DNA of 44,774 nt, from the NCBI GenBank assembly GCA_012523135.1, contig JAAYJD010000014.1, forward strand, positions 1-44,774, in the 5' to 3' direction. Each line of letters starts with the position of its first letter. Within the stretch, counting starts at the first letter, position 1. Shown piece after piece: positions 1-7,836 of this stretch. Source of the stretch: Clostridiaceae bacterium. Its GTDB lineage: Bacteria > Bacillota > Clostridia > Saccharofermentanales > UBA5734. Under the pieces are notes generated by a model. The model did not search any database. It was not told the origin of the DNA and saw only the letters and a list, made by a program, of their open reading frames with translations. A program made the position numbers and the translations under genes.

Positions 1-1
1 G

Positions 2-121
2 GATGATACCGTCAAGAGCGGCGATATCGCCATCGTTGATGTCGTTGACGACACGCTGGTGGTACGGCGCGGGGAGAAAGCGGCGCAAACTGAATCGCCG
101 GCGGCACCTGAAGCTAAATGA
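2..121 (+). CDS. C-terminal fragment of an unidentified protein (NfeD/OB-fold-like tail)
   Basis: The window opens inside a reading frame that runs 39 codons to a TGA at 119-121. The visible peptide contains VKSGDIAIVDVVDDTLVVRR and ends in a short Ala/Glu/Pro-rich tail. Alternating hydrophobic strands with the pattern G-D-x-V-x-V-x-x-V-x-x-x-L-V-V resemble the small C-terminal beta-barrel of NfeD-type membrane proteins, but the fragment is too short for a firm call. Its end overlaps by 8 nt the end of the convergent gene on the other strand (114-1004). The start lies outside the window. Confidence 0.5.
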   Translation, partial: DDTVKSGDIAIVDVVDDTLVVRRGEKAAQTESPAAPEAK

Positions 122-1004
122 TGCCGGAGTGGTCGAGCAGGGCGTTGAGAACCGGCAGGGACAGGTTCAGCAGCAAGGCCAATATGCTGGTGTAGACGGC
201 CAGTGTGAACGCGGTCAGCAGGAACGTGCGGTTGTCGTCAAAACCGGTCAGCCTGCGCAGGACGAGAAACTGGAGGATGGCAGAGGCGGCGAGTCCGGCC
301 GCCAGCATCAGCAGAGCGCTGAAGAAGGAGCCAGACAAAACCAGCAGGGCACTTAACGCGAACAGGCTGGCATAGAGGTAGGCCGGCGCCAGCTGATGGA
401 CGAGGCGGACCAGCTGCAGCCGCTGCCGGTACAGCAGGCGCAGCGCCAGCTGGTACAGCACCGCCAGGAGCAGGTTGGCCGCCAGGCTGATCCCGACGCC
501 TTGTAAAAAGATGAAGAGCTGGCTGGCAAACGCGTACCCGTTCAGCGCGGTCGCGGTGTTCAGCGATAAAAACAAGGATAGCTGCGGCTGCCGGGTTCCG
601 AGCAACAGCAACAGACCGCCCAGCAGGCTGGAGGTGAACAGCACCAGAACGGTGACACCTCCGGCCTTGCGGCTGTCTGGCAGGTTCACAGGACTGGCCG
701 GATGGGCCAGCTGGACGGCCAGGTGCCTGAAGATGTCGGTACTGCCCTGGCGATCCAGGCGGAAAGACCGGTGGCGCTGATGCGGCCCGGGCTCGCCTGA
801 CTTTGTCTTCTGTCCCGTGAACGGGTTGAAGAAACTGACTGCTTTTTTCCAGAAGGGGGTGCGGACGCGGGTCTTGCGGCTGGTCGTTTCTGCCTGCTTT
901 GGCTGGCTGTCGCCGGACGCCCCGGTCGGCTGCGCCGTTGCGCGGCAGCCGCATTTCTCGCCTGAATTCAGTTCGCGGCCGCAATAGAAACAATATCGGG
1001 CCAT
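114..1004 (-). CDS. zinc-ribbon, multi-pass membrane protein (Yip1-like architecture), function unknown
   Basis: The protein is 296 aa. The ATG at 1004 is chosen over the longer ORF because GGAGG lies 9 nt upstream on the minus strand and the protein then begins MARYCFYCGREL. Residues 5-20 hold a CxxC...CxC zinc-ribbon-like motif. A basic, Ser/Thr/Pro-rich linker of about 100 residues follows, and then roughly five hydrophobic segments fill residues 130-296. A short N-terminal zinc ribbon followed by a Yip1-like membrane bundle is common in Firmicutes, usually with no assigned function. It is transcribed divergently from tex, and a TATAAT on this strand at 1065-1060 could serve it. The family assignment is inferred from architecture only. 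Confidence 0.75.
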   Translation of the reverse strand: MARYCFYCGRELNSGEKCGCRATAQPTGASGDSQPKQAETTSRKTRVRTPFWKKAVSFFNPFTGQKTKSGEPGPHQRHRSFRLDRQGSTDIFRHLAVQLAHPASPVNLPDSRKAGGVTVLVLFTSSLLGGLLLLLGTRQPQLSLFLSLNTATALNGYAFASQLFIFLQGVGISLAANLLLAVLYQLALRLLYRQRLQLVRLVHQLAPAYLYASLFALSALLVLSGSFFSALLMLAAGLAASAILQFLVLRRLTGFDDNRTFLLTAFTLAVYTSILALLLNLSLPVLNALLDHSGII

Positions 1005-1059
1005 GCAATGGTGTCCTCCAACGGATTGATCTACTCCATCATAAACGGAATATGTTATC

Positions 1060-1065
1060 ATTATA
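1060..1065 (-). promoter_or_regulatory. possible -10 box for the zinc-ribbon membrane protein gene
   Basis: TATAAT reads on the minus strand 56 nt before the ATG at 1004. No convincing -35 hexamer is found 16-18 nt upstream. The surrounding A/T-rich stretch 1040-1075 is the only such patch between the two divergent genes and contains GTTAT-N11-ATAAC half sites, so it probably also carries the tex promoter. I cannot fix that promoter. Confidence 0.35.
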
Positions 1066-1126
1066 TGACATAACGCGATCGTTTTTGGAAAAAGACCCGC
1101 AACGGTCATGGAGGATTCCCGGCAAG

Positions 1127-3268
1127 ATGAACATTGAGAAGGTCCTGCAGGAAGAGTTTGCCCTGCATGAACAGCAGATCAGCCAGATTATCGGCCTGAT
1201 CGACGGCGGCAACACCATCCCGTTTATCGCCCGTTACCGCAAGGAACAGACCGGCAACCTGGACGACCAGGTGCTACGCCGGCTTGCCGAACGGCTGGAT
1301 CATCTCAAAGCCCTGGCGGCGCGCCAGGAAGAAGTGCTCCGGCTCATCGAGGAGCAGGGAAAACTGACCGCCGAACTCAGCCAGGCTATCCGGCAGGCCG
1401 CCACCCGCGCAGAGATCGACGACGTGTACCGGCCGTTCCGGCCAAAACGCAAAACGCGCGCCTCGGCTGCCCGCGCACAGGGCCTGCTGCCCCTGGCTGA
1501 CTTGCTAGCCGGCGAACCGGCTTCAGAAACAGCCATTCGCGACCTGGCCCGGCAACTGGCCCAGGCCCCGGAAGGCCCGGCAGACGAAGCGGCTGCCCTG
1601 GCGGGCGCCTGCGACATTCTTGCTGAAATCCTGTCCGACGACACCTGGGTCCGCCGCCGTCTGCGACGGTTGCTGCAGGCCCAGGGTCAGGTCGTTACGG
1701 AAGGCAGGACCAGCGAAACGACCGTCTATTCAGCGTATTACGATTACAGCGAACCCGTCAGCCGCATCCCCAGCCACCGGGTCCTGGCCATCGATCGCGG
1801 TGAACGGGAGAAGATCTTGTCGGTTCGCGTGAGCATCGAGCCGGAGCAGGCGCTGGCTGTTTTGCACAGCCGCCTGATCTCACGGCCTTCCGCCGCGAAA
1901 CCATGGCTGGAGCAGACCGCTGCGGATGCCTGGAAAAGGCTGTTGCAGCCATCCCTGGAGACAGAAGTCCGCAACGAACTGACCGTGCAGGCCCAGGAAC
2001 AGGCGGTCCAGGTTTTTGCCGCCAACCTGCGCAGCGTCCTGCTGCAGCCGCCGGTGCGCGGGCACCGTGTGCTGGGGCTGGATCCGGGCTACCGGACCGG
2101 GTGCAAAACGGCCGTTGTTGATGCGACCGGACGCGTCCTGGCGACTGGCGTGGTCTACCCGACACCGCCGCGCAGCCAGACCGCCGAGGCCGCCCGGACC
2201 CTGACCGGCCTGATCGCGCAACACCAGGTCAGCCTGATCGCAATCGGCAACGGAACCGCTTCGCGCGAGACGGAGCTGTTTGTGCGCGACATGATTCATG
2301 AACAGAAGCTGGCAGTGCGCTGGTTTGTTGTCAATGAAGCCGGAGCCAGCGTTTATTCGGCGTCAGAGCTGGGGGCGGCCGAATTCCCCGATTGCGATGT
2401 GTCGCTGCGCAGCGCCATCTCCATCGCCCGCCGCCTGCAGGATCCGCTCGCCGAACTGGTTAAAATCGAACCACGCTCGATCGGGGTCGGCCAGTACCAA
2501 CACGACCTGCAGGCCAAGAAGCTCGACGACAGCTTGCGCGGTGTCGTGGAAGATTGCGTCAATCAGGTCGGGGTGGACCTGAACACGGCCTCAGCCGCCC
2601 TGCTCGCCTACGTAGCGGGCATCAGCGCGTCCGTCGCGGCGCAGATCGTCGCCTTCCGGGAAGCGAACGGCCCTTTTAGGTCGCGGCACCGCCTGCTGGC
2701 GGTTCCGAAGCTGGGTCCGATGACGTTTCAGCAGTGCGCCGGGTTCCTGCGCATTCCGGACGCGGCCCAGATCCTGGACAACACGCCGGTCCACCCGGAG
2801 CGCTACGAACTGGTCGAGCAGCTGGCCGCCCGGTTTGGCCAGCCCCCCTCGCCGCGCCTGGCCGAACGGCTCCAGCAGCAGGACCTGCCGCGCTTGGCCG
2901 GGGCGTACGACGTCGGCCTGCCGACCCTCAAGGACATCATCGAGGCCTTGCAGAAACCAGGCCGCGACCCGCGCGACGACATGCCGCAGCCGCTGCTGCG
3001 GGCCGACATCCTGGAGCTGGAAGACCTCAAACCCGGTATGGTGCTGCGCGGCGTCGTGCGCAATGTCGCCGATTTCGGCGCTTTTGTCGACATCGGGGTG
3101 CACCAGGACGGGCTGGTGCACGTATCGGAACTGTCGGATAACTTTGTCCGCCATCCGCTGGCGGTGGTTCAGGCCGGACAGGCCGTCACGGTGCGCGTGC
3201 TGCAGGTCGACACGGTCAGGCGGCGGATCTCCTTGAGCATGAAAAGCGTTGGCGATAGCCAGGGGTGA
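1127..3268 (+). CDS. tex: Tex-family RNA-binding protein (YqgF-HhH-S1)
   Basis: The protein is 713 aa. Tex proteins bind nucleic acid through a C-terminal S1 domain and have been linked to transcription and RNA processing. Seen in order: the Tex N-terminal helical region with FIARYRKEQTG near residue 30; a YqgF/RNase H-like domain starting VLGLDPGYRTG near residue 315; a helix-hairpin-helix pair with VGVDLNTASAALLAYVAGIS near 485; and an S1 domain with ADFGAFVDIGVHQDGLVH at about 630-705. Length is normal for the family. The ORF is open far upstream, but the ATG at 1127 gives the usual MNIEKVLQEEF start, with GGAGG 12 nt upstream. The next gene starts at or just after its stop, so the two are probably co-transcribed. 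Confidence 0.95.
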   Translation: MNIEKVLQEEFALHEQQISQIIGLIDGGNTIPFIARYRKEQTGNLDDQVLRRLAERLDHLKALAARQEEVLRLIEEQGKLTAELSQAIRQAATRAEIDDVYRPFRPKRKTRASAARAQGLLPLADLLAGEPASETAIRDLARQLAQAPEGPADEAAALAGACDILAEILSDDTWVRRRLRRLLQAQGQVVTEGRTSETTVYSAYYDYSEPVSRIPSHRVLAIDRGEREKILSVRVSIEPEQALAVLHSRLISRPSAAKPWLEQTAADAWKRLLQPSLETEVRNELTVQAQEQAVQVFAANLRSVLLQPPVRGHRVLGLDPGYRTGCKTAVVDATGRVLATGVVYPTPPRSQTAEAARTLTGLIAQHQVSLIAIGNGTASRETELFVRDMIHEQKLAVRWFVVNEAGASVYSASELGAAEFPDCDVSLRSAISIARRLQDPLAELVKIEPRSIGVGQYQHDLQAKKLDDSLRGVVEDCVNQVGVDLNTASAALLAYVAGISASVAAQIVAFREANGPFRSRHRLLAVPKLGPMTFQQCAGFLRIPDAAQILDNTPVHPERYELVEQLAARFGQPPSPRLAERLQQQDLPRLAGAYDVGLPTLKDIIEALQKPGRDPRDDMPQPLLRADILELEDLKPGMVLRGVVRNVADFGAFVDIGVHQDGLVHVSELSDNFVRHPLAVVQAGQAVTVRVLQVDTVRRRISLSMKSVGDSQG

Positions 3269-3273
3269 ACGAA

Positions 3274-4521
3274 ATGGCTGTTTCCCGATCTGCTCCCGAG
3301 TCCGAAAAGAGCCGGCTGCATCCGGCAGCCTGGCTTTACTGGCCGCTTTGCCTGCTGGGCTGGCTGCTGCTGCACGTGCTCTTTCGGCTACGCGTCCGTG
3401 TCGAGCCGGCTGTGCGCAAGGTGAAGGGGCCGCTGATCCTGATGGGCAACCACCCCTCGTACCTGGATCCGGTCATCATGGCGGTTTCGCTGCTGCCCCG
3501 GCGGATCAGCTTTTTGACATCCCGTGATTTTTTCCGCAAACGGCTGCCCCGCTTCATGCTGCGCCGGCTGGGCGCGATCCCCAAGACCCAGTTCCGCACG
3601 GACATGCAGGCGATCAAGTCTGTCTTGCTGACCTTGCGGGCAGACGGAGCCGTGGCGATCTATCCGGAAGGGCAGCGCTCCCTGGACGGCTGCTTGCAGC
3701 CTGTTGACGAGGCCATCGCCAAGCTGGTCAAGAAGATGGCCTGTCCGGTGGTGCTGGTCAAGGAGCAGGGTGCCTATCTGGCCTGGCCGCGTTGGGCAAA
3801 CGGACTGTTCCGTCCCGGCCGCATCGCGGTCTCGGTCACCCTCTTCATGACCGCGGAACAAATCATAGCCAGCTCCGTTGACGCACTGCAGCGGCGAATC
3901 GTCTCGGCCCTGGCGTACGACGAATACCAGCTGCAGCAACAGAACCGCTTTCGTTACCGGACCCGCGAACCGGCTGGCGGGATGGATAAAATCATCCACC
4001 AGTGCCCGGCATGCCGGCGCGAACTGGCCATGGTCTCCGACACGCGCAGCCTGACCTGCCGCTTTTGTCAGAACCAGGCTATTGTCGACCAGACAGGCTT
4101 GCTGCGGCCCGGCGGTCAAGGCCGCATCTGGCCGGACCTGGCCCGCTGGCACCAGTGGCAGGTGGACCAGCTGCGCCTGCAAATGGATAAACCGGGGTTC
4201 AGGCGCGGCTATCCGACTCGCCTGTCCTGGCCGGATTCGCAGGAGGGTCGGCAGCCGCTCGACGGGACGCTGGTCTTGACCGGCGAAAGCTTGCTGTTTT
4301 ACGGGTCCGGTATCCAGGCAGACGATCCGCAAGCCGAGCCCTGCCTCACCGTTAAGCTCGAGCACAGGACCGGCATCTCGGCTGAATTCGGCAGCTATTT
4401 CGATCTGGCCTACAATGACCAGGTTTTACGCTTTTCACCGGAACCAGGCCAGGCGGTCGTGATTCTGGCAGATGTGATCCTAGCTCTCGGCAGCCGGTCC
4501 CGGACGCGCGCGAACGCTTGA
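3274..4521 (+). CDS. 1-acyl-glycerol-3-phosphate acyltransferase-like protein fused to a zinc ribbon and an extra C-terminal domain
   Basis: The protein is 415 aa. The N-terminal half is a PlsC/AGPAT-type acyltransferase, with a hydrophobic anchor at about 15-35, the catalytic NHPSYLD (NHx4D motif) near residue 58 and YPEGQRS (the phosphate-binding EGxRS motif) near 129. Such enzymes acylate lysophosphatidate at the membrane. The C-terminal half is unusual. It has a four-cysteine ribbon (CPAC...CRFC) at about 243-265 and then a beta-rich region of about 150 residues that I do not recognise. The ATG at 3274 is preferred because AGGGG ends 8 nt before it; a GTG at 3265 overlapping the tex stop is the alternative. 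The substrate is inferred, not shown. The paaK promoter -35 box overlaps its stop codon. Confidence 0.8.
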   Translation: MAVSRSAPESEKSRLHPAAWLYWPLCLLGWLLLHVLFRLRVRVEPAVRKVKGPLILMGNHPSYLDPVIMAVSLLPRRISFLTSRDFFRKRLPRFMLRRLGAIPKTQFRTDMQAIKSVLLTLRADGAVAIYPEGQRSLDGCLQPVDEAIAKLVKKMACPVVLVKEQGAYLAWPRWANGLFRPGRIAVSVTLFMTAEQIIASSVDALQRRIVSALAYDEYQLQQQNRFRYRTREPAGGMDKIIHQCPACRRELAMVSDTRSLTCRFCQNQAIVDQTGLLRPGGQGRIWPDLARWHQWQVDQLRLQMDKPGFRRGYPTRLSWPDSQEGRQPLDGTLVLTGESLLFYGSGIQADDPQAEPCLTVKLEHRTGISAEFGSYFDLAYNDQVLRFSPEPGQAVVILADVILALGSRSRTRANA

Positions 4522-4546
4522 CAAACGGTTTGGCAGAGCGGATAAT
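4518..4546 (+). promoter_or_regulatory. promoter of the T-box leader and paaK
   Basis: TTGACA at 4518-4523, a 17-nt spacer, and GATAAT at 4541-4546. The -35 box overlaps the stop codon of the preceding acyltransferase gene. Transcription would begin near 4553, immediately before the T-box leader. Confidence 0.8.
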
Positions 4547-4552
4547 TTCCCT

Positions 4553-4820
4553 AACAATCAAGGCGATGACGGAGACAAGTAGCTGATCCATCACCGACAG
4601 GGCGTTCCGGCCCTGGACTGAGAGCCGGAACCGGCAGAGACGCAGCGAAATTCACTCCTGAGCAGGCAGCTGAACGTGCAGTAGGCTGACCCGCCTGCCC
4701 GGCGTTATGGGGCAGGGATATGACCGTATCCCGGCAAAGTGCGCAATTCGAACGGATTGCGAATATGGGTGGTACCGCGGTGGCCAAGCTGCCGTCCCAT
4801 GCTGGACGGCGGCTTTTTTG
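4553..4820 (+). promoter_or_regulatory. T-box riboswitch, specifier read as TTC (Phe), controlling paaK
   Basis: The T-box core GGGTGGTACCGCGG is at 4767-4780, followed directly by a terminator hairpin and a T run. Upstream is the expected Stem I, with AGTA near 4576 for the specifier-loop S-turn and GAAATTCACTCCTGAGC on the 3' side. By the usual alignment (GAA, one base, codon, then AC), the specifier is TTC at 4651-4653, which is Phe. T-boxes sense uncharged tRNA through the specifier and the NCCA end and then switch from terminator to antiterminator, so paaK should be expressed when Phe-tRNA is poorly charged. The T-box identity is secure. The codon assignment is inference, with ATT (Ile) and TCA (Ser) as the off-by-one alternatives. 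Confidence 0.9.
4788..4819 (+). terminator. T-box attenuator terminator
   Basis: The stem GCCGTCC/GGACGGC (4791-4797 with 4804-4810) is extended by AGC/GCT around single mismatches and ends in TTTTTT. It starts just downstream of the T-box core, so it competes with the antiterminator. Confidence 0.9.
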
Positions 4821-4843
4821 CGTTGACGATCAGGAGGATTTCG

Positions 4844-6151
4844 ATGAACGGATACATCTGGAACATGCCGATGGAAACCATGTCTGAGGAACAGATGCAC
4901 GAGCTGCAGGGCGAACGGCTGGCTGCCTGTGTCCGGAGGCTTTACGGAACCGTGCCGTACTACACCGACCGCATGAAGGCGGCCGGGATGACGCCCGACG
5001 ATGTTCGTTCGTTAGACGATTTGGCCAGGCTGCCGTTCACCGACAAGGACGACATGCGCGACAACTACCCGTACGGGACCTTTGCCGTCCCGCTCGGCCA
5101 GATCGTGCGCATTCACGCGTCCTCCGGCACGACAGGCAAGCAAAAAGTGGTCGGCTATACCCAAAAGGACATCGAACTCTGGAGCGAATGCTGTTGCCGC
5201 GCCCTGGCAGCGACCGGCATGACCGCCAGCGACATCCTGCATGTCGCCTATGGCTACGGCCTGTTCACGGGTGGTCTGGGCCTGCACTATGGCGCGGAGA
5301 AGATGGGTGTCACGACCATTCCCGTCTCGTCGGGCAACACGAAACGCCAGATCCAGATCCTGGTCGATTTCCAGCCGACCGCACTGGCATGCACCCCGTC
5401 CTACGCCTTGCATCTGGCCGACGAACTGGCCACATACGGCGTCGACAAGTCGATGCTCAAGCTTAAGGTCGGTATCTTCGGCGCTGAACCGTGGTCGCTG
5501 GCCATGAAACAGCAGATCGAAGACAAACTGAACCTGCGGGCGTTCGATATCTACGGGTTGTCAGAGACGCTGGGCCCCGGCGTGTCGATCAGCTGCGAAG
5601 CCGGTGACTTGCTGCACATCCAGTCCGACCATTTCATCGCGGAGGTCATCGACCCGGTCACGGGCGAGCAGCTGCCGGATGGCGTTTTGGGCGAACTGGT
5701 CTTTTCCAGTGTAACCAAGGAGGGGACCCCGCTGCTTCGGTACAACACCCACGACCTGACCCGCCTGTATCACGGACGCTGCGCCTGTGGCCGGACGACC
5801 GTGCGCATGGAAAAGGTGACCGGCCGGGCCGACGACATGCTCATTATCCGCGGCGTCAATGTCTTTCCCACGCAGATCGAGTCTGTCCTTTTGCACTTTG
5901 GCGAGGTGGAGCCGCATTACATGATCTATGTCGACCGGATCAACAACCTGGACCAGATGGAAGTCCAGATCGAAATGACACCGATGTTCTTTTCGGATTC
6001 GGTCAAGGAAATCGAGCAGACAGAAAGAAAACTGTACCAGGAAATCCAGTCCACCCTGGGCATCTCGGCTAAGATCCGGCTGGTCGAGCCGCGTACGCTG
6101 CCGCGCAGCGAAGGCAAAGCCAAGCGTGTTGTCGACCGCCGGACGTACTGA
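4844..6151 (+). CDS. paaK: phenylacetate-CoA ligase
   Basis: The protein is 435 aa, the normal length for this AMP-forming ligase, which converts an aryl acetate, ATP and CoA to aryl-acetyl-CoA. Seen: the adenylate-binding loop [14 protein letters not shown] near residue 91, [13 protein letters not shown] near 235, and the C-terminal subdomain entry [21 protein letters not shown] near 325. The ATG at 4844 follows AGGAGG by 6 nt and gives the usual NGYIWN start; the longer ORF runs back into the T-box. It is a single-gene unit under the T-box, ending 9 nt before a convergent gene. In anaerobes such ligases often work with indolepyruvate/arylpyruvate:ferredoxin oxidoreductases, but none is in this window. 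Whether it prefers phenylacetate or indoleacetate cannot be read from the sequence. Confidence 0.93.
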   Translation: MNGYIWNMPMETMSEEQMHELQGERLAACVRRLYGTVPYYTDRMKAAGMTPDDVRSLDDLARLPFTDKDDMRDNYPYGTFAVPLGQIVRIHASSGTTGKQKVVGYTQKDIELWSECCCRALAATGMTASDILHVAYGYGLFTGGLGLHYGAEKMGVTTIPVSSGNTKRQIQILVDFQPTALACTPSYALHLADELATYGVDKSMLKLKVGIFGAEPWSLAMKQQIEDKLNLRAFDIYGLSETLGPGVSISCEAGDLLHIQSDHFIAEVIDPVTGEQLPDGVLGELVFSSVTKEGTPLLRYNTHDLTRLYHGRCACGRTTVRMEKVTGRADDMLIIRGVNVFPTQIESVLLHFGEVEPHYMIYVDRINNLDQMEVQIEMTPMFFSDSVKEIEQTERKLYQEIQSTLGISAKIRLVEPRTLPRSEGKAKRVVDRRTY

Positions 6152-6160
6152 ACGGCTCTG

Positions 6161-7651
6161 TCAATAGGTTTTCTGCTTGGTGTGGGTGATGCTGAGGATC
6201 TTTTCCGGACTCATGCCGCTGGCGGCGAAGGTGCTGTCCAGCATGACCCAGCCGGAGCCGTCGATCTCCTTCCAGCGGAAGGCTGCGACAACGACCCAGC
6301 CGCGTCCTTCGAAAAACACCTCGTTCCAGGCGTGGTAGCCCAGCGGTGTCGACCCCTTGATCAGGCGGGTCGGTATCCCCTGGGATCGCAGCATGGCACA
6401 CATCAGTGACGCGTAATCATAGCAGATCCCCTTGCGCGACGCGTAGGTTCTGTCCGGATCGGGCAGATAAACGTCGATCTGCTGTTTGGTGATGCTGCTG
6501 GCCAGGGCGCGGTCGTAGGAGATGTTGCTGACGATCCAGGAATAGACGGCGCTGACCTTGGCGTCCTGGGTGTCCAGGCCGCTGCAGAGGCTGCCGGCCT
6601 TGCTGACACAACCCGAGCCGCGCGAAAAGTCGCTCATGACCGAGGACGCCGTAAAAGGGCGCAGACTGGATTGCAGCGAGACCGAGAAGCTGTGGCTCAT
6701 CTTGGGCGTATAGGAGGTTCCCTCAACCTGTTCGTAGACCGTCAGGCTGTAGGTGCCGTTGCCCAGCTGCAGGGGGATGCCCAGGTAAGTGTTCCTCGCA
6801 ACAATGTCATACTGATAGCTGCTCTTGTTGGCCAGCACGATCACCTTGCAGCGCTTGCTGGCCGGGATGCTGTCGACACGCAGCAGGGCGACCCCGTAGC
6901 GTGTGTTTCCGGTGTCGATCAGGATGCCGCCATCCTCGCTTGCAGTAATTTCGCTGTTTGTTCCGTACTGATCGCGGAAAAAGGTGCCGTAGTTCTTGGC
7001 GGGGAAATAGCCGTCGGCCGCAGCCGTGGGCGGCGGTGCTTTCGTGGCGGTGGGCCGCGGCGTGTTCGTGGCCGTGGGCGGCGGCGTGTTCGCGGCGGTG
7101 GGCCGCGGCGTGTTCGTGGCCGTGGGCCGCGGGGTGTTCGCGGCGGTGGGCCGCGGCGTGTTCGTGGCCGTGGGCCGCGGGGTGTTCGCGGCGGTGGGCC
7201 GCGAGGTGGCTGTGACGGTGGGCCGCGGGGTGTTCGTGGCGGTGGGCCGCGAGGTGGCTGTGGCGGCAGTGGTCGGCCGGATCGCGGCAGTTGGCTTTGC
7301 CGTTGGCGATAGCGTGGCCGGAACGGTCAGCGTAGGTCTGGGCGATGCGGTTACGGCCGTCGTCGGAGCAGGTGTTGCCGTTGCTGCTGCCGTGGTCGGC
7401 GCCTGGGTTGCCGGGCGGGTTGTTGGCGATGGCGGGTGCGTCGGCGACGGGGCCGGCGAGAGCGACGGGGCCGCAGTCGGGGCGGCTGTTGGCGCGGGTG
7501 TACCCGTCGGATCGAGGCCGGTCGGTACGGGCGGCACGCGATGGCAGGAAGACAGGAGCAGCAGGCCAAGAGTCAGCACCGCCAATAGAACCAGGCGGTG
7601 TGAACCAGGTGTTGGATTTGCTCTGGGCGGTTGTGACAAGCGAGCTTTCAT
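6161..7651 (-). CDS. lipoprotein with Thr/Pro repeat stalk and transglutaminase-like domain
   Basis: The protein is 496 aa. Residues 18-36 form a lipoprotein signal ending LLLSSC, so Cys36 is the likely lipidated residue and the protein sits on the outer face of the membrane. Residues about 40-215 are a Pro/Thr/Ala linker that includes repeats of TNTPRPTA and TAANTPRP. The C-terminal 280 residues end in a transglutaminase/protease-like domain with a full triad: Cys in KGICYDYASL near 407, His in GYHAWNEVFF near 438 and Asp in VMLDSTF near 468. The domain between stalk and triad I do not recognise. Substrates of bacterial members are mostly unknown. The gene stands alone, divergent from the pilus-like operon, with a weak GGAAGGA ribosome site about 17 nt before the ATG. 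Confidence 0.88.
   Translation of the reverse strand: MKARLSQPPRANPTPGSHRLVLLAVLTLGLLLLSSCHRVPPVPTGLDPTGTPAPTAAPTAAPSLSPAPSPTHPPSPTTRPATQAPTTAAATATPAPTTAVTASPRPTLTVPATLSPTAKPTAAIRPTTAATATSRPTATNTPRPTVTATSRPTAANTPRPTATNTPRPTAANTPRPTATNTPRPTAANTPPPTATNTPRPTATKAPPPTAAADGYFPAKNYGTFFRDQYGTNSEITASEDGGILIDTGNTRYGVALLRVDSIPASKRCKVIVLANKSSYQYDIVARNTYLGIPLQLGNGTYSLTVYEQVEGTSYTPKMSHSFSVSLQSSLRPFTASSVMSDFSRGSGCVSKAGSLCSGLDTQDAKVSAVYSWIVSNISYDRALASSITKQQIDVYLPDPDRTYASRKGICYDYASLMCAMLRSQGIPTRLIKGSTPLGYHAWNEVFFEGRGWVVVAAFRWKEIDGSGWVMLDSTFAASGMSPEKILSITHTKQKTY
7026..7275 (-). repeat. 24-bp tandem repeat array coding for the Thr/Pro stalk
   Basis: Near-identical 24-bp units alternate in two versions, giving a 48-bp higher-order period and the alternating octapeptides TNTPRPTA and ANTPRPTA. 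On the + strand the units read GGGCCGCGGCGTGTTCGTGGCC-like. Units diverge toward both ends of the array. The array lies wholly inside the lipoprotein gene and stays in frame. Confidence 0.9.
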
Positions 7652-7707
7652 GAAAAGAGCTGCTGCTTCCTTCCACGCTCCGGCAGACGGCCAGAACGAT
7701 TTCCTTC

Positions 7708-7737
7708 ATTATAGCTGATAGAGCAAACAAGCCGCAA
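7708..7737 (-). promoter_or_regulatory. promoter of the transglutaminase lipoprotein gene
   Basis: On the minus strand, TTGCGG (7737-7732), an 18-nt spacer and TATAAT (7713-7708), 57 nt before the ATG at 7651. The -10 box is perfect and the -35 box is a moderate match. Confidence 0.55.
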
Positions 7738-7750
7738 GGCGAGCGGTAGC

Positions 7751-7779
7751 TGGCATTCAGACGGGCAGATGTGTATAAT
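7751..7779 (+). promoter_or_regulatory. probable promoter of the pilus-like operon
   Basis: A perfect TATAAT stands at 7774-7779, 58 nt before the first start codon. The hexamer 17 nt upstream, TGGCAT at 7751-7756, is a poor -35 match, so the promoter may need an activator or be weak. It is divergent from the lipoprotein promoter, whose -10 box is about 60 bp away. Confidence 0.5.
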
Positions 7780-7836
7780 GTTTTTATCATCTTGCCAGGG
7801 TTTTTCGGATCACGAGGCATGTTTCAGGAGGTTCCC

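Noticed and set aside
3-356. 117-aa + strand ORF at the window start
   Set aside because: It is antisense to the zinc-ribbon membrane protein gene and has Gln/Arg-rich shadow composition; the real partial gene is in frame 2 and ends at 121.
7026-7275. Regular short repeats that could suggest a CRISPR array
   Set aside because: Units are directly adjacent with no unique spacers, and they code in frame for a Thr/Pro stalk.
7026-7718. Val/Gly-rich ORF on the + strand over the lipoprotein repeat
   Set aside because: The composition comes from the 24-bp repeat read backwards. The minus-strand frame has a signal peptide and a catalytic triad, so that frame is the real one.
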